A DNA stretch of 64,000 nt, taken from positions 57,907 to 121,906 of the forward strand of contig NZ_JAELTP010000003.1 in NCBI RefSeq assembly GCF_016428915.1. Reading direction: 5' to 3'. Shown piece after piece: positions 39,447-46,873 of this stretch. The notes under the pieces are model-generated. The model was given only the letters and a program-made list of their open reading frames with translations. It was not told the DNA's origin and made no database searches. The position numbers and the translations under genes are program-made. The DNA comes from Pandoraea sp. ASV26 (GTDB lineage: Bacteria > Pseudomonadota > Gammaproteobacteria > Burkholderiales > Burkholderiaceae). How positions within the stretch are numbered: position 1 is the first letter of the stretch; the number at the start of each line of letters is the position of its first letter.

Positions 39447-40529
39447 ATGACCGCTTTCAGCCCGTTGCTCACCGAACTGTTCGACATCGCTGCCCCCTCC
39501 GAGGCCATGGATGCGTCGATCCAGCATGCCATCGACATCAAGACGAAGCCGCCCGGCAGCCTCGGCGCGCTCGAGCGTGTCGCGCTGCGCATCGGTCGCA
39601 TTCAGCAGAGCACCGCGCCAGAACTCACGCGTGCCGCCATGTTGGTCTTCGCGGGCGATCACGGCGTTGTGGCCGCTGGCGTGAGTCCTTATCCGCAGGC
39701 CGTCACGGCCCAGATGGTGCTCAACTTCCTGCGCGGCGGGGCCGCCATCAACGTCTTTTGCCGCACGAACGGCATCGAGCTGGAGGTGGTGAACGCCGGT
39801 GTGGCCGCCGATTTCCCGTCGCATGCGTCGCTCGTCGATATTCCCGTGGCGCGCGGCACACAGAACTTCCTCGAAGCGCCGGCCATGACGCGCGAGCAAC
39901 TCGAAACGGCGCTGGCCGCCGGGGCGGCGCGTGTCGTGACGCACGCTTCGCGCGGCACGCGCATGATCGGCTTCGGTGAGATGGGCATTGGCAACACGTC
40001 GGCGGCGGCGTGTCTCATGCAGCGCCTGACCGGTCTGCCCCTCGCGGCCTGTGTGGGGCGCGGCACAGGCGTGGACGACGAGGGGCTGGCGCGCAAGACG
40101 GCCATACTGGAGCGCGCGCTGGCGGCGCACCCGGCGAGCGGTGACACGCCCGATCCGCTGGAGACGCTTGCTACCTTCGGCGGCTTCGAGATCGCCATGA
40201 TGACGGGGGCGTATCTCGCCGCTGCCAAGCTGGGGCTCGTGATCGTGGTGGACGGTTTCATCAGCACCGCCGCCTTGCTCGTGGCGGCGCGCGTGTCGCC
40301 GGCCGTACTCGATTACTGCCTGTTCGCGCATGCCTCGGACGAAACCGGCCACCGGGCGATGCTCGACGTTCTCGGCGCAACACCGTTGCTGCAACTGGGG
40401 CTGCGTCTGGGCGAAGGCACCGGCGCTGCGCTGGCGATGCCGCTGATTCAGGCCGCTGCGGCGTTCCTGCGTGAGATGGCGACGTTCGAAGGCGCGGGTG
40501 TGAGCGAGCGAGAGGCCACAGGGCAATGA
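39447..40529 (+). CDS. cobT: Nicotinate-nucleotide--dimethylbenzimidazole phosphoribosyltransferase
   Basis: CobT activates the lower ligand base (5,6-dimethylbenzimidazole or a related base) to its alpha-ribotide using nicotinate mononucleotide. The 360-residue protein has TKPPGSLGALERVALRIG near the start, FAGDHGVVAAGVSPYPQAVTAQMVLNF, GEMGIGNTSAAA and the C-terminal LRLGEGTGAALAMP containing the catalytic glutamate. AGGA precedes the ATG at 39447; an in-frame reading upstream would overlap cobO. Its last codons overlap cobS (ATGA), indicating coupling. Confidence 0.96.
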   Translation: MTAFSPLLTELFDIAAPSEAMDASIQHAIDIKTKPPGSLGALERVALRIGRIQQSTAPELTRAAMLVFAGDHGVVAAGVSPYPQAVTAQMVLNFLRGGAAINVFCRTNGIELEVVNAGVAADFPSHASLVDIPVARGTQNFLEAPAMTREQLETALAAGAARVVTHASRGTRMIGFGEMGIGNTSAAACLMQRLTGLPLAACVGRGTGVDDEGLARKTAILERALAAHPASGDTPDPLETLATFGGFEIAMMTGAYLAAAKLGLVIVVDGFISTAALLVAARVSPAVLDYCLFAHASDETGHRAMLDVLGATPLLQLGLRLGEGTGAALAMPLIQAAAAFLREMATFEGAGVSEREATGQ

Positions 40530-41395
40530 CCACTTCGTCCCCCGATCCCTCTCGCGGCGCGGCCGAGCCGTCGCGCGATCTGGTGACGCAAGATCACCCG
40601 GCGCACGCGGGGACGGCTGCGGCGTCGTTCGGGGGCATCAAGGGACAGTTGCGGCTTTTCCTGACCGCGCTCGGGTTCTTCACGCGGGTACCGATTCCGC
40701 AGTGGGTCGGTTACTCCCCCGAACAATTGAATGCTGCGACACGCTATTTCCCGCTCGTCGGCGTGTTCGTCGGTGCGCTCGTCGCGTTGCTCTCGGTAGC
40801 AATGGGGCTGTTGTGGTCGCCGCATCTTGCCATTGCGTTGGGCTTGGGGGTGAGCGTGCTGCTCACGGGCGCGTTTCACGAGGACGGACTGGCCGATTCG
40901 GTCGACGCCTTCGGTGGCGCGTTCACCCGTGAGCGCGTGCTGGAAATCATGCACGACTCGCGCATCGGCACCTATGGCGCAGTGGCCTTGTGGCTGGCGC
41001 TCGCCGTGAAGTGGCAGGCGCTCGTCGATATTCAGGCGGCAGCGGGGTGGGGCGGGTTTGCCGTCGTGCTGATCGGTGCCCATGCCGCCAGTCGCAGCAT
41101 GGCAATCAGCCTGTTGCGCACGCTCGATTATGTGCGTCCGGAGGGCAAGGCCAAACCCGTTGCCCAACGTCTGAGCATGAGCGGACTGGCGTTCGGCATC
41201 GCTTGCAGCGTGCCGTGGTGGGTGTGGCCGGACTGGCGCGCCGGTGTGTCCGGTGCGGTGGTGCTGATCGCGGTGCGCGCGGGCTTCATCCGTTATCTGC
41301 GCCGACGCCTCAGTGGCTACACCGGCGATACCCTGGGCTTCGCCCAACAAATCGGCGAACTCGCGCTATACCTCACGGTGTGCGCATGGATCTGA
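40526..41395 (+). CDS. cobS: Adenosylcobinamide-GDP ribazoletransferase (cobalamin synthase)
   Basis: CobS joins adenosylcobinamide-GDP with alpha-ribazole phosphate, the final assembly step at the inner membrane. The 289-residue protein has five to seven hydrophobic segments, the active-site block FHEDGLADSVDAFGG with clustered acidic residues, the MHDSRIGTYGAVAL motif and LRTLDYVRPEG. A polar N-terminal extension of about 35 residues precedes the family start at LRLFLTALGFFTRVPIP. It overlaps cobT and, by ten bases, cobC. Confidence 0.95.
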   Translation: MTTSSPDPSRGAAEPSRDLVTQDHPAHAGTAAASFGGIKGQLRLFLTALGFFTRVPIPQWVGYSPEQLNAATRYFPLVGVFVGALVALLSVAMGLLWSPHLAIALGLGVSVLLTGAFHEDGLADSVDAFGGAFTRERVLEIMHDSRIGTYGAVALWLALAVKWQALVDIQAAAGWGGFAVVLIGAHAASRSMAISLLRTLDYVRPEGKAKPVAQRLSMSGLAFGIACSVPWWVWPDWRAGVSGAVVLIAVRAGFIRYLRRRLSGYTGDTLGFAQQIGELALYLTVCAWI

Positions 41396-41985
41396 TCCTG
41401 ATACGGCATCCGCCGCCGGACGTTGCGCCGGGCCTGTGTTACGGACGGACCGACTTGCCGGTGGATGCGGCGCACTTCGACGCGTGTGTCGCGACGATGC
41501 AGACCCGGCTCGCGGCGTTGCTCGACGCTCGCACGCCCGTGGCGATTCACAGCAGCCCTTTGCAACGCGCACGCCGCGCGGCCGAGGCGTTGGCGACGTC
41601 GTGTGGCCTGCGGGTCATGGAAGATACGCGTCTGGCCGAGATGGACTTTGGCGCGTGGGAAATGCAGCCGTGGGACGCCATCGACCGGAACGATCTCGAT
41701 GCCTGGGCACGCGATGTCACCGGATTCGCGCCGCCCGGGGGCGAGTCCGCACGCGACATCGTGCTGCGCATGGACGGTTGGGCCAGGGCGTTGCGCGGTG
41801 CCGCGAGCACGAAGGACGCGGTGCATGTGGCCGTCGCGCACGCCGGGCCGATTCGTCTGCACACGGCAACGGCGCTGCGCATGCCGACCACGGCATGCCT
41901 GTCGTGGTCGCTCGACTTCGGTGGCATCTGCCATCTTCACATCGCCGACGACGGTCATGCACGCCTCGTTCGCTGGAACGCGTAA
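41386..41985 (+). CDS. cobC: Alpha-ribazole phosphatase
   Basis: CobC removes phosphate from alpha-ribazole 5'-phosphate or adenosylcobalamin 5'-phosphate. The 199-residue histidine phosphatase has the phosphohistidine residue in LILIRHPPP, where the usual RHG is RHP; then LCYGRTDLP, SSPLQRARRAAEAL, AEMDFGAWEMQPWDAI and VAVAHAGPIR with the second catalytic histidine. The overlap with cobS and the operon context support the CobC assignment. It is the last gene of the riboswitch operon. Just past its stop is a small hairpin (41994-42012) before the convergent btuF gene. Confidence 0.93.
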   Translation: MDLILIRHPPPDVAPGLCYGRTDLPVDAAHFDACVATMQTRLAALLDARTPVAIHSSPLQRARRAAEALATSCGLRVMEDTRLAEMDFGAWEMQPWDAIDRNDLDAWARDVTGFAPPGGESARDIVLRMDGWARALRGAASTKDAVHVAVAHAGPIRLHTATALRMPTTACLSWSLDFGGICHLHIADDGHARLVRWNA

Positions 41986-42035
41986 CTTGCTGCGTGCCGA
42001 CTGATGCGGCACTGCGCCAGCGCCAAGTTATCGAG

Positions 42036-43007
42036 TTATCGCGCGGTCGGCGTGCGACGCGAGCGGGCGATGTCGAGGTCTTCGCACATGGTGCGTGCAC
42101 CGTCGAGAATGCGCGGGCCGGGCCGGTTGATGAGGTCGCCATCGATACCGAACAGGTTGTTGTTCGCCACGGCGGGCAACTGTGGCCACTTGCGCCAGCT
42201 GTCGAGCGTGGCAAGCGGCTTGTCGGACTTCGTTGCCCCCGGCGTGGCGGTGAACATCGCTTCCGGCCGTTTGGCGAGCACCGCTTCGACAGAGACACGC
42301 GGTACCAGCGGCGCTTCATCCGCGAAGATGTTCACGCCGCCGCACAGACGAATCACATCGCTGACCATATGCGTGCCGTTCAGCGTCATGAGCGGCTGCG
42401 TCCACACCTGATAGAAGACGGAAACCGGCGTGCGCGACGAATACTGCTTGCGCAGTGCTTCGTAGCGCGCGCGAAACGCCTCCGCGGATGCCTGCGCTTT
42501 CGCCGGGGTGCCGGTCAGCGTGCCCAATGTCTCGATGGCGGCAGGCAGATCGGTCAGGTGCTTCGGCTCGGAGTAGAACACCGGCAGCTTCAACTGACGC
42601 AGCGCTTCGACCTGACGCTGCGAGTTGCCATGCATCCACACGACGAGCAGGTCAGGTTTGAGCGAGAGAATGCGTTCGAGGTCGAGCGCGCTGTTGTCAC
42701 CCACGCGCGGCTGTTTGCGCGCCGCCTCGGGGTAATCGGAGTAGGCCACGACGCCCACGACCTTGTCGCCCGCGCCTGCCGCAAACAGCAACTCGGTCGC
42801 GTGCGGCGAGAGGCTCACCACGCGCTGCGCCGGGGCAGGGAGCGTGACGGTGGCGCCCGTGTCGTCCTTGACGGTGACGGACGCGTGGGCGCTGAGCGTG
42901 GCGAAGCCAGCGGCAACCAGCGCAAGCAGATGACGCAGCGCGCGGCGAGGGTGGCCGGGGTGACGGGGGGGACGGCGGTGACGAATGGCCGGAAGATTGA
43001 GCGACAT
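42036..43007 (-). CDS. btuF: Periplasmic cobalamin-binding protein
   Basis: BtuF delivers corrinoids to BtuCD. The 323-residue precursor has a very basic start and a signal peptide ending in AHA near residue 42. The class III solute-binding fold shows RVVSLSPHATELLFAAGAGDKVVGVVAYSDYPEAARKQPRVGD, then LDLERILSLKPDLLVVW and an RPGPRILDGA helix near the end. The pattern SPHATELLFAAGAG followed by SDYPEAA is typical of BtuF. It is convergent with cobC, so it is not on the riboswitch transcript. No separate riboswitch is seen in the roughly 250 bases upstream. Confidence 0.92.
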   Translation of the reverse strand: MSLNLPAIRHRRPPRHPGHPRRALRHLLALVAAGFATLSAHASVTVKDDTGATVTLPAPAQRVVSLSPHATELLFAAGAGDKVVGVVAYSDYPEAARKQPRVGDNSALDLERILSLKPDLLVVWMHGNSQRQVEALRQLKLPVFYSEPKHLTDLPAAIETLGTLTGTPAKAQASAEAFRARYEALRKQYSSRTPVSVFYQVWTQPLMTLNGTHMVSDVIRLCGGVNIFADEAPLVPRVSVEAVLAKRPEAMFTATPGATKSDKPLATLDSWRKWPQLPAVANNNLFGIDGDLINRPGPRILDGARTMCEDLDIARSRRTPTAR

Positions 43008-43261
43008 CGAGGCGGGCGACTTAGGTGTTGGAGGGCATGAGTTGGCGTTGGCGAAGGATCACGACGACCGTGCGTGCGGCCAACCGAGTCGTCATTCTCT
43101 GCGCGTTGCCGTGCCGCGACAAGCGTCTGACGTGCTTTCGCCGCGAACCGATGTCACGCGAGGGCTGTCGAACGAAGCGTGACGTGATGTGGCAGGATGC
43201 GTCAGATCATCGATAGGACATACGCCCGGCCAATCGGCGCGGGTTTCGAGGAGTGGACGTC

Positions 43262-43426
43262 GTGAAACGAAAAATCGGATTGATGAGCGCGGTGGCGCTC
43301 GCCCTGGTGACGATGCTCGGCGCATGCGCCGCCCCGAACGGCAGTGCGGGGGCGGGCGCGAGCAACGGAACGAGCAAGGTGGAAGCCTACGGCGTGATCG
43401 ACGGCGGCGTGACGGTGGTGAAGTAG
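43262..43426 (+). CDS. Small lipoprotein, 54 residues
   Basis: This short gene starts with GTG at 43262 and has an excellent ribosome site (GAGGAG, 8 bases upstream). The product has a lipoprotein signal (MKRKIG, hydrophobic core, lipobox LGAC with Cys22), a Ser/Gly/Asn linker and a C-terminal KVEAYGVIDGGVTVVK. The last segment resembles the first beta-strand of Burkholderiales trimeric porins (TLYGVIDAGV), which is unusual for so small a protein. No function can be assigned. A GC-rich hairpin (GCGGGGG / CCCCCGC, 43433-43450) follows the stop. Confidence 0.7.
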   Translation: MKRKIGLMSAVALALVTMLGACAAPNGSAGAGASNGTSKVEAYGVIDGGVTVVK

Positions 43427-43449
43427 CGGGGGGCGGGGGCAAACCCCCG

Positions 43450-43484
43450 CAACACGCAACACGCAACATGCAACGTGCAACGCT
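43450..43484. repeat. Heptanucleotide tandem repeat
   Basis: Five 7-bp units (CAACACG, CAACACG, CAACATG, CAACGTG, CAACGCT) directly follow the hairpin after the 54-residue lipoprotein gene. The unit length equals that of the repeat at 26490. Confidence 0.85.
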
Positions 43485-43538
43485 AGCGAGCCTCGGACCG
43501 GCCCCATGAACGGCCCTATTGGCTCTACAGGCCCGATA

Positions 43539-43585
43539 AACGACCGCGCCCCCTGACTCAGTAGAGTTCAGGGGGCGCGGTCGTT
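43539..43585. terminator. Long hairpin between two small lipoprotein genes
   Basis: A perfect 18-bp inverted repeat (43539-43556 with 43568-43585) with an 11-base loop lies between the plus-strand 54-residue gene and the minus-strand 75-residue gene. T tracts are short on both sides, so it is probably a bidirectional terminator of moderate strength. The rest of 43427-43717 holds only the repeat and no gene. Confidence 0.7.
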
Positions 43586-43717
43586 AACGGACTACAAGCT
43601 TTACTGTCAGTGCAGCGTTGTCAGTGCGTTACCGGAGCGATTCTGCGATACCGGGGGACAGAGCACCGTACGATGGCACGTAGCCCGCGACGGTGTCTGC
43701 CCGACCGGCCTGTTGCG

Positions 43718-43945
43718 TTAGTTGGAGGCCGGGGCCGGCGCTGCGGCGCCTGCGTCCGACGCCGGGGCGCTCATCGCAGCACCCGCATCGCTGGCCGGTG
43801 CCGAGTTGTCTGCCGGGGCAGCCATCGGGGCGGATGCCGACGTGTCGGCGGCCGGAGCGGCCGATTGATCTTCCTTCTTCGAACAACCGACCGTCACGAC
43901 GGTAGCGGTCAGGAGTGTAGCGAGCAACAGCGGCAGTTTTTTCAT
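43718..43945 (-). CDS. Small Ala/Ser/Pro-rich lipoprotein, 75 residues
   Basis: The product begins with a typical lipoprotein signal (MKKLPLLLATLLTATVV, then TVGC with Cys21) followed by a charged SKKEDQ and about 45 residues of Ala, Pro, Ser and Asp. The tail holds two copies of APASDAGAA-type sequence, so it is probably unstructured. AAGGA precedes the ATG by 8 bases. It would be anchored in a membrane as a flexible tail; no function is known. An in-frame longer reading to 44048 has no support. Confidence 0.7.
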   Translation of the reverse strand: MKKLPLLLATLLTATVVTVGCSKKEDQSAAPAADTSASAPMAAPADNSAPASDAGAAMSAPASDAGAAAPAPASN

Positions 43946-44170
43946 TTGGTCGTCCTTTTATATCTGGGGAAAGCCCTTGCGAAAGAACCCTCAGTCTAAC
44001 GGCGCCCTCTGACGATGACTGTGTGCATTTGTTGCAGAAATGCTTCAATTTGTAACGAAATGGGCGCTAAACACACGGCTTTTAATATGGCGTAAGCATC
44101 ATCCGTGTGCCCGATCAGGAGCATAACGGGGAAATTGGATGGTCGTAGTCCTCAGCAGTTCCCGAAAACT

Positions 44171-45268
44171 TCAGTCGACACGCAATTGGGCCACCGCGGA
44201 TTGCAGCCGCTGCCACGCCCGCTCGGTGGACGGTAACCCCAGACGCAAGCTGGGCAGGGCCTGTATTGATCCGTTCGCCAGCGTGACGGGCCGGGCGTCG
44301 AAGCAACGTGTCCAGACGCCCTGAGCGGCCAATTGCGCGTGCCACTGCGGCGCCAGCGCATGCGGGGTCCATGCGAACAGCGGCGTGCCGTTGGCCGGCC
44401 ACCCCTGCGAGCGCAACAGCGCGAGAAGCCGCTCGCCGTCGTGCAACAAACGTTCGCGGGTTGCGGCCTGCCAGGCCGTGTCGCGCAGGGCGGTTCGGAC
44501 AGCGAACCTTGCCGGTCCGCTCACGGTCCACGCGCCCAGACACTCGGCAAGCCGCGTCGCCAGCGCCTGCGGGCACAACGCAAAGCCCGCGCGGATGCCG
44601 GCCAGACCGAAGAACTTCCCTACGGAGCGCAGCACGATCAGGCCGTCCTCACCGACGTGCGGCGTCATCGATGCCTCGGGTGAGACATCGGCGAACGCCT
44701 CGTCGACGATCAGCATTCCGCCGCGCTCGGCCAGCCAACCCTGCCATTGCGAGAGCGTTTCGCGAGCGACGCATCGCGTTGTCGGATTATCGGGATTTAC
44801 CCAAACGAGATAGTCGACGTCGGGCAATCCGGCTTCGGGGCCAAGCCACGGCACCAGCGTATGGCCTGCCTGCGTGAAGGCGGGCGCGTACTCGCTGTAG
44901 GTCAGCGAGGCGATCGCCACGCGTCCCGGACGCAGTAGCGCAGGCAGCGAGCGGATGACCGCCTGCGACCCGGCACAGGGCACCACGGTGTGAACGGGCA
45001 CGCCGTAGTAGTGCGCGGCGACCTCGCACAGGTCGTCGAAGGCGTCGGGCAAGTCGCGCCACGCGCTCGCGGGGGGCATCGGTACAGGGTAGCCGTTCGG
45101 ATTGATGCCCGTAGACAGATCGAGCCAGTCCTCGCGTGGACGTTGATACCGTTGGATGGCTTCGCCGAGATTCCCGCCGTGGCGAGGTGCGGGGGGTACA
45201 GAGGATGCGCAGGGGGCAGAGGGTACAGAAGGTGCAGAGGGCACAGACGAGTCGCGTGAGAAAGACAT
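44171..45268 (-). CDS. cobD: L-threonine-O-3-phosphate decarboxylase
   Basis: CobD makes (R)-1-aminopropan-2-ol phosphate, the linker between the corrin ring and the nucleotide loop. The 365-residue PLP enzyme is of the aminotransferase class I fold with DLSTGINPNGYPV near the N-terminus, VPCAGSQAVIRSLP, VWVNPDNPTTR, IVDEAFADVSPEAS and the PLP lysine in LRSVGKFFGLAGIRAGF. A 9-bp tandem repeat encodes a Ser-Val/Ala-Pro stretch near residues 8-27, before the family homology. The ATG at 45268 is the first start after the cbiB stop, 26 bases away; the frame is open far upstream, but that part overlaps cbiB. Confidence 0.93.
   Translation of the reverse strand: MSFSRDSSVPSAPSVPSAPCASSVPPAPRHGGNLGEAIQRYQRPREDWLDLSTGINPNGYPVPMPPASAWRDLPDAFDDLCEVAAHYYGVPVHTVVPCAGSQAVIRSLPALLRPGRVAIASLTYSEYAPAFTQAGHTLVPWLGPEAGLPDVDYLVWVNPDNPTTRCVARETLSQWQGWLAERGGMLIVDEAFADVSPEASMTPHVGEDGLIVLRSVGKFFGLAGIRAGFALCPQALATRLAECLGAWTVSGPARFAVRTALRDTAWQAATRERLLHDGERLLALLRSQGWPANGTPLFAWTPHALAPQWHAQLAAQGVWTRCFDARPVTLANGSIQALPSLRLGLPSTERAWQRLQSAVAQLRVD
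45194..45247. repeat. Six-copy 9-bp tandem repeat inside cobD
   Basis: Six 9-bp units related to GGTACAGAG (GGTACAGAG, GATGCGCAG, GGGGCAGAG, GGTACAGAA, GGTGCAGAG, GGCACAGAC) lie in the 5' end of cobD. Because 9 is a multiple of 3, copy-number change keeps the frame. Confidence 0.85.
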
Positions 45269-45294
45269 GAGGGATGCGCAGGTTGCCACGGCGC

Positions 45295-46275
45295 TCACAC
45301 CACGCCCACGGGCACCGCGTCGGCCTGCGACGCCGCGAAGAGCGCGAGCGCACCGCTGACGATCAGCCACATCCACATCGAGCGTGAGATGAGTCGCCAC
45401 GCCGCCTTGATGTGCTGTGCCGAGGGGGCCATGCCGCAGCCCAGTGGCGGGCGCGTTTCCCATTCGCCGTGATAACGCGCCGGTCCGCCCAACTGAACGC
45501 CGAGACTGCCCGCGCCTGCGGCCATCACCGGCCCGGCGTTGGGGCTGGACCAGGCGCTCGCCTGCGTGCGCCAGCAGTCGATGGCACGCGCCACATCGCC
45601 GAAGATGGCGTAGCTCGCTGCCGTGAGGCGTGCGGGAATCCAGTTCAGCACATCGTCGATGCGCGCGGCCGGCCGGCCAAAATACAGGAACTTGTCCGTG
45701 CGATAGCCCCACATCGCGTCGAGCGTGTTCGCCAGCCGGAACAGCACAACGCCGGGCGCGCCCGCGATGGCGAACCAGAAGAGCGCACCGAAGATCGCGT
45801 CGTTGCCGTTCTCCAGCGTCGACTCCACGGCGGCACGCGCGAGATCGGACGCGCTCGCGTCCTCGGTGTCGCGCGAGACGATGCGCGCGGTCAGCGCACG
45901 GGCCTGTGTGAGATCGCCGTCGCGCAACGCATGGGCGATGGGCATCACGTGCTCGCGCAGACTGCGGGCACCGAGCGCCGCATACAACGCGAGCGCCTGC
46001 CAGAGAATGCCGCTCCAGCCGGGCAGGAACGTCAGCGCCCAGGCGACGAGCACGGGCACCACGAGCATGATCGTCCACGCCCACGTGCCGCGCGTCATGG
46101 CGCTGAACGGCTTGTCACGCGTCTCGGGATCGTTGAGCCACGCTTCGACGCCGTTGGCGATGTAGCCGAACCCGACCAGCGGATGCCATCGGCGCGGCTC
46201 ACCGAGCCAGGCGTCGAGCAGCACACCGATCAGTGCAGCGAGCCAGAGGGATTCGGGGGCGAGTCCGGTGAGCAT
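45295..46275 (-). CDS. cbiB: Adenosylcobinamide-phosphate synthase
   Basis: CbiB (also called CobD in other nomenclature) attaches the aminopropanol phosphate arm to adenosylcobyric acid. The 326-residue inner-membrane protein begins ALIGVLLDAWLGEPRRWHPLVGFGYIANGVE and contains the conserved SRDTEDASASDLARAAVESTLENGNDAIFGALFW and LFRLANTLDAMWGYRTDKFLYFG blocks, with several hydrophobic segments. It lies between cobU and cobD with gaps of 6 and 26 bases, so the three are one minus-strand operon (cobU-cbiB-cobD). Confidence 0.95.
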   Translation of the reverse strand: MLTGLAPESLWLAALIGVLLDAWLGEPRRWHPLVGFGYIANGVEAWLNDPETRDKPFSAMTRGTWAWTIMLVVPVLVAWALTFLPGWSGILWQALALYAALGARSLREHVMPIAHALRDGDLTQARALTARIVSRDTEDASASDLARAAVESTLENGNDAIFGALFWFAIAGAPGVVLFRLANTLDAMWGYRTDKFLYFGRPAARIDDVLNWIPARLTAASYAIFGDVARAIDCWRTQASAWSSPNAGPVMAAGAGSLGVQLGGPARYHGEWETRPPLGCGMAPSAQHIKAAWRLISRSMWMWLIVSGALALFAASQADAVPVGVV

Positions 46276-46281
46276 CGGCGA

Positions 46282-46833
46282 TTATCCTTTGATGGCCATC
46301 GGCAGTCCGGCGACGACAAAGCGCACTTGTGGGGCCAGCGCAGCCACACGCTGGTTAAGACGTCCGAGTTCATCGACATAACGGCGCGTGAGCGAGCCCA
46401 TGGGGATCACGCCGAGTCCGATCTCATTGCTGACGACCACGATCTTGCCGGGCAGCGACGCCAGCGTTCGGGCCAGCGATTCGACGACGTCATGCCATTG
46501 CGCATCGCTGGCGGGGCCATCGGGATGATCGTCGGGCGGGCACAGCCAGCCGGCCAGCCACAGGGGCAGGCAATCGACCAGCACGCACTGGCCGTCGCGG
46601 GCCACTTCGCGCAGTGCCCCGGCGAGATCGCGCCCGACTTCGAGGGTCTGCCAGTGTGCGGGGCGGCTCGCGCGATGATGGGCAATGCGAGCGCGCATCT
46701 CGGGTTCGTCGCTTAAGGCAGCGGTGGCGAGGTAGGTGACTGGCAGGCCGCTTTGTCCGGCCAGACGTTCGGCGAACGCACTTTTGCCGGAGCGCGCGCC
46801 ACCCAGAACGAAAGTCAGGTCGAGAGCACTCAT
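46282..46833 (-). CDS. cobU: Adenosylcobinamide kinase / adenosylcobinamide-phosphate guanylyltransferase
   Basis: CobU (CobP) phosphorylates adenosylcobinamide and then transfers GMP to give the GDP-activated form used by CobS. The 183-residue protein starts [18 protein letters not shown] with the P-loop GGARSGKS, has the guanylation-histidine region [32 protein letters not shown], and [28 protein letters not shown]. The ATG at 46833 gives the family start; no ribosome site precedes it, and a TACAAT box lies 8 bases upstream. It is head-to-head with cobQ across 40 bases. Confidence 0.94.
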   Translation of the reverse strand: MSALDLTFVLGGARSGKSAFAERLAGQSGLPVTYLATAALSDEPEMRARIAHHRASRPAHWQTLEVGRDLAGALREVARDGQCVLVDCLPLWLAGWLCPPDDHPDGPASDAQWHDVVESLARTLASLPGKIVVVSNEIGLGVIPMGSLTRRYVDELGRLNQRVAALAPQVRFVVAGLPMAIKG

Positions 46834-46873
46834 GGGCAATATTGTACGAGCGCCCGATGCGATAATCCGCTTC
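46834..46873. promoter_or_regulatory. Minimal divergent cobU/cobQ promoter gap
   Basis: Only 40 bases separate the two divergent start codons. GATAAT (46861-46866) ends 7 bases before the cobQ ATG, and TACAAT on the minus strand (46847-46842) ends 8 bases before the cobU ATG. Neither start has a Shine-Dalgarno sequence. The spacing fits transcription starting at or next to each ATG. Confidence 0.4.

Noticed and set aside
41386..41412. CobC RHP in place of RHG as a sign of an inactive phosphatase
   Set aside because: The phospho-accepting His, the arginine, the acidic residue and the second His are all present, and variation at this glycine occurs in CobC relatives, as far as I recall.
43037..43216. 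A possible 59-residue basic protein (MSWRWRRITTTVRAAN...) between btuF and the small lipoprotein
   Set aside because: GGAGGG is too close to the ATG, there is no recognisable domain, and the sequence is the promoter area of two genes. It remains possible but unsupported.
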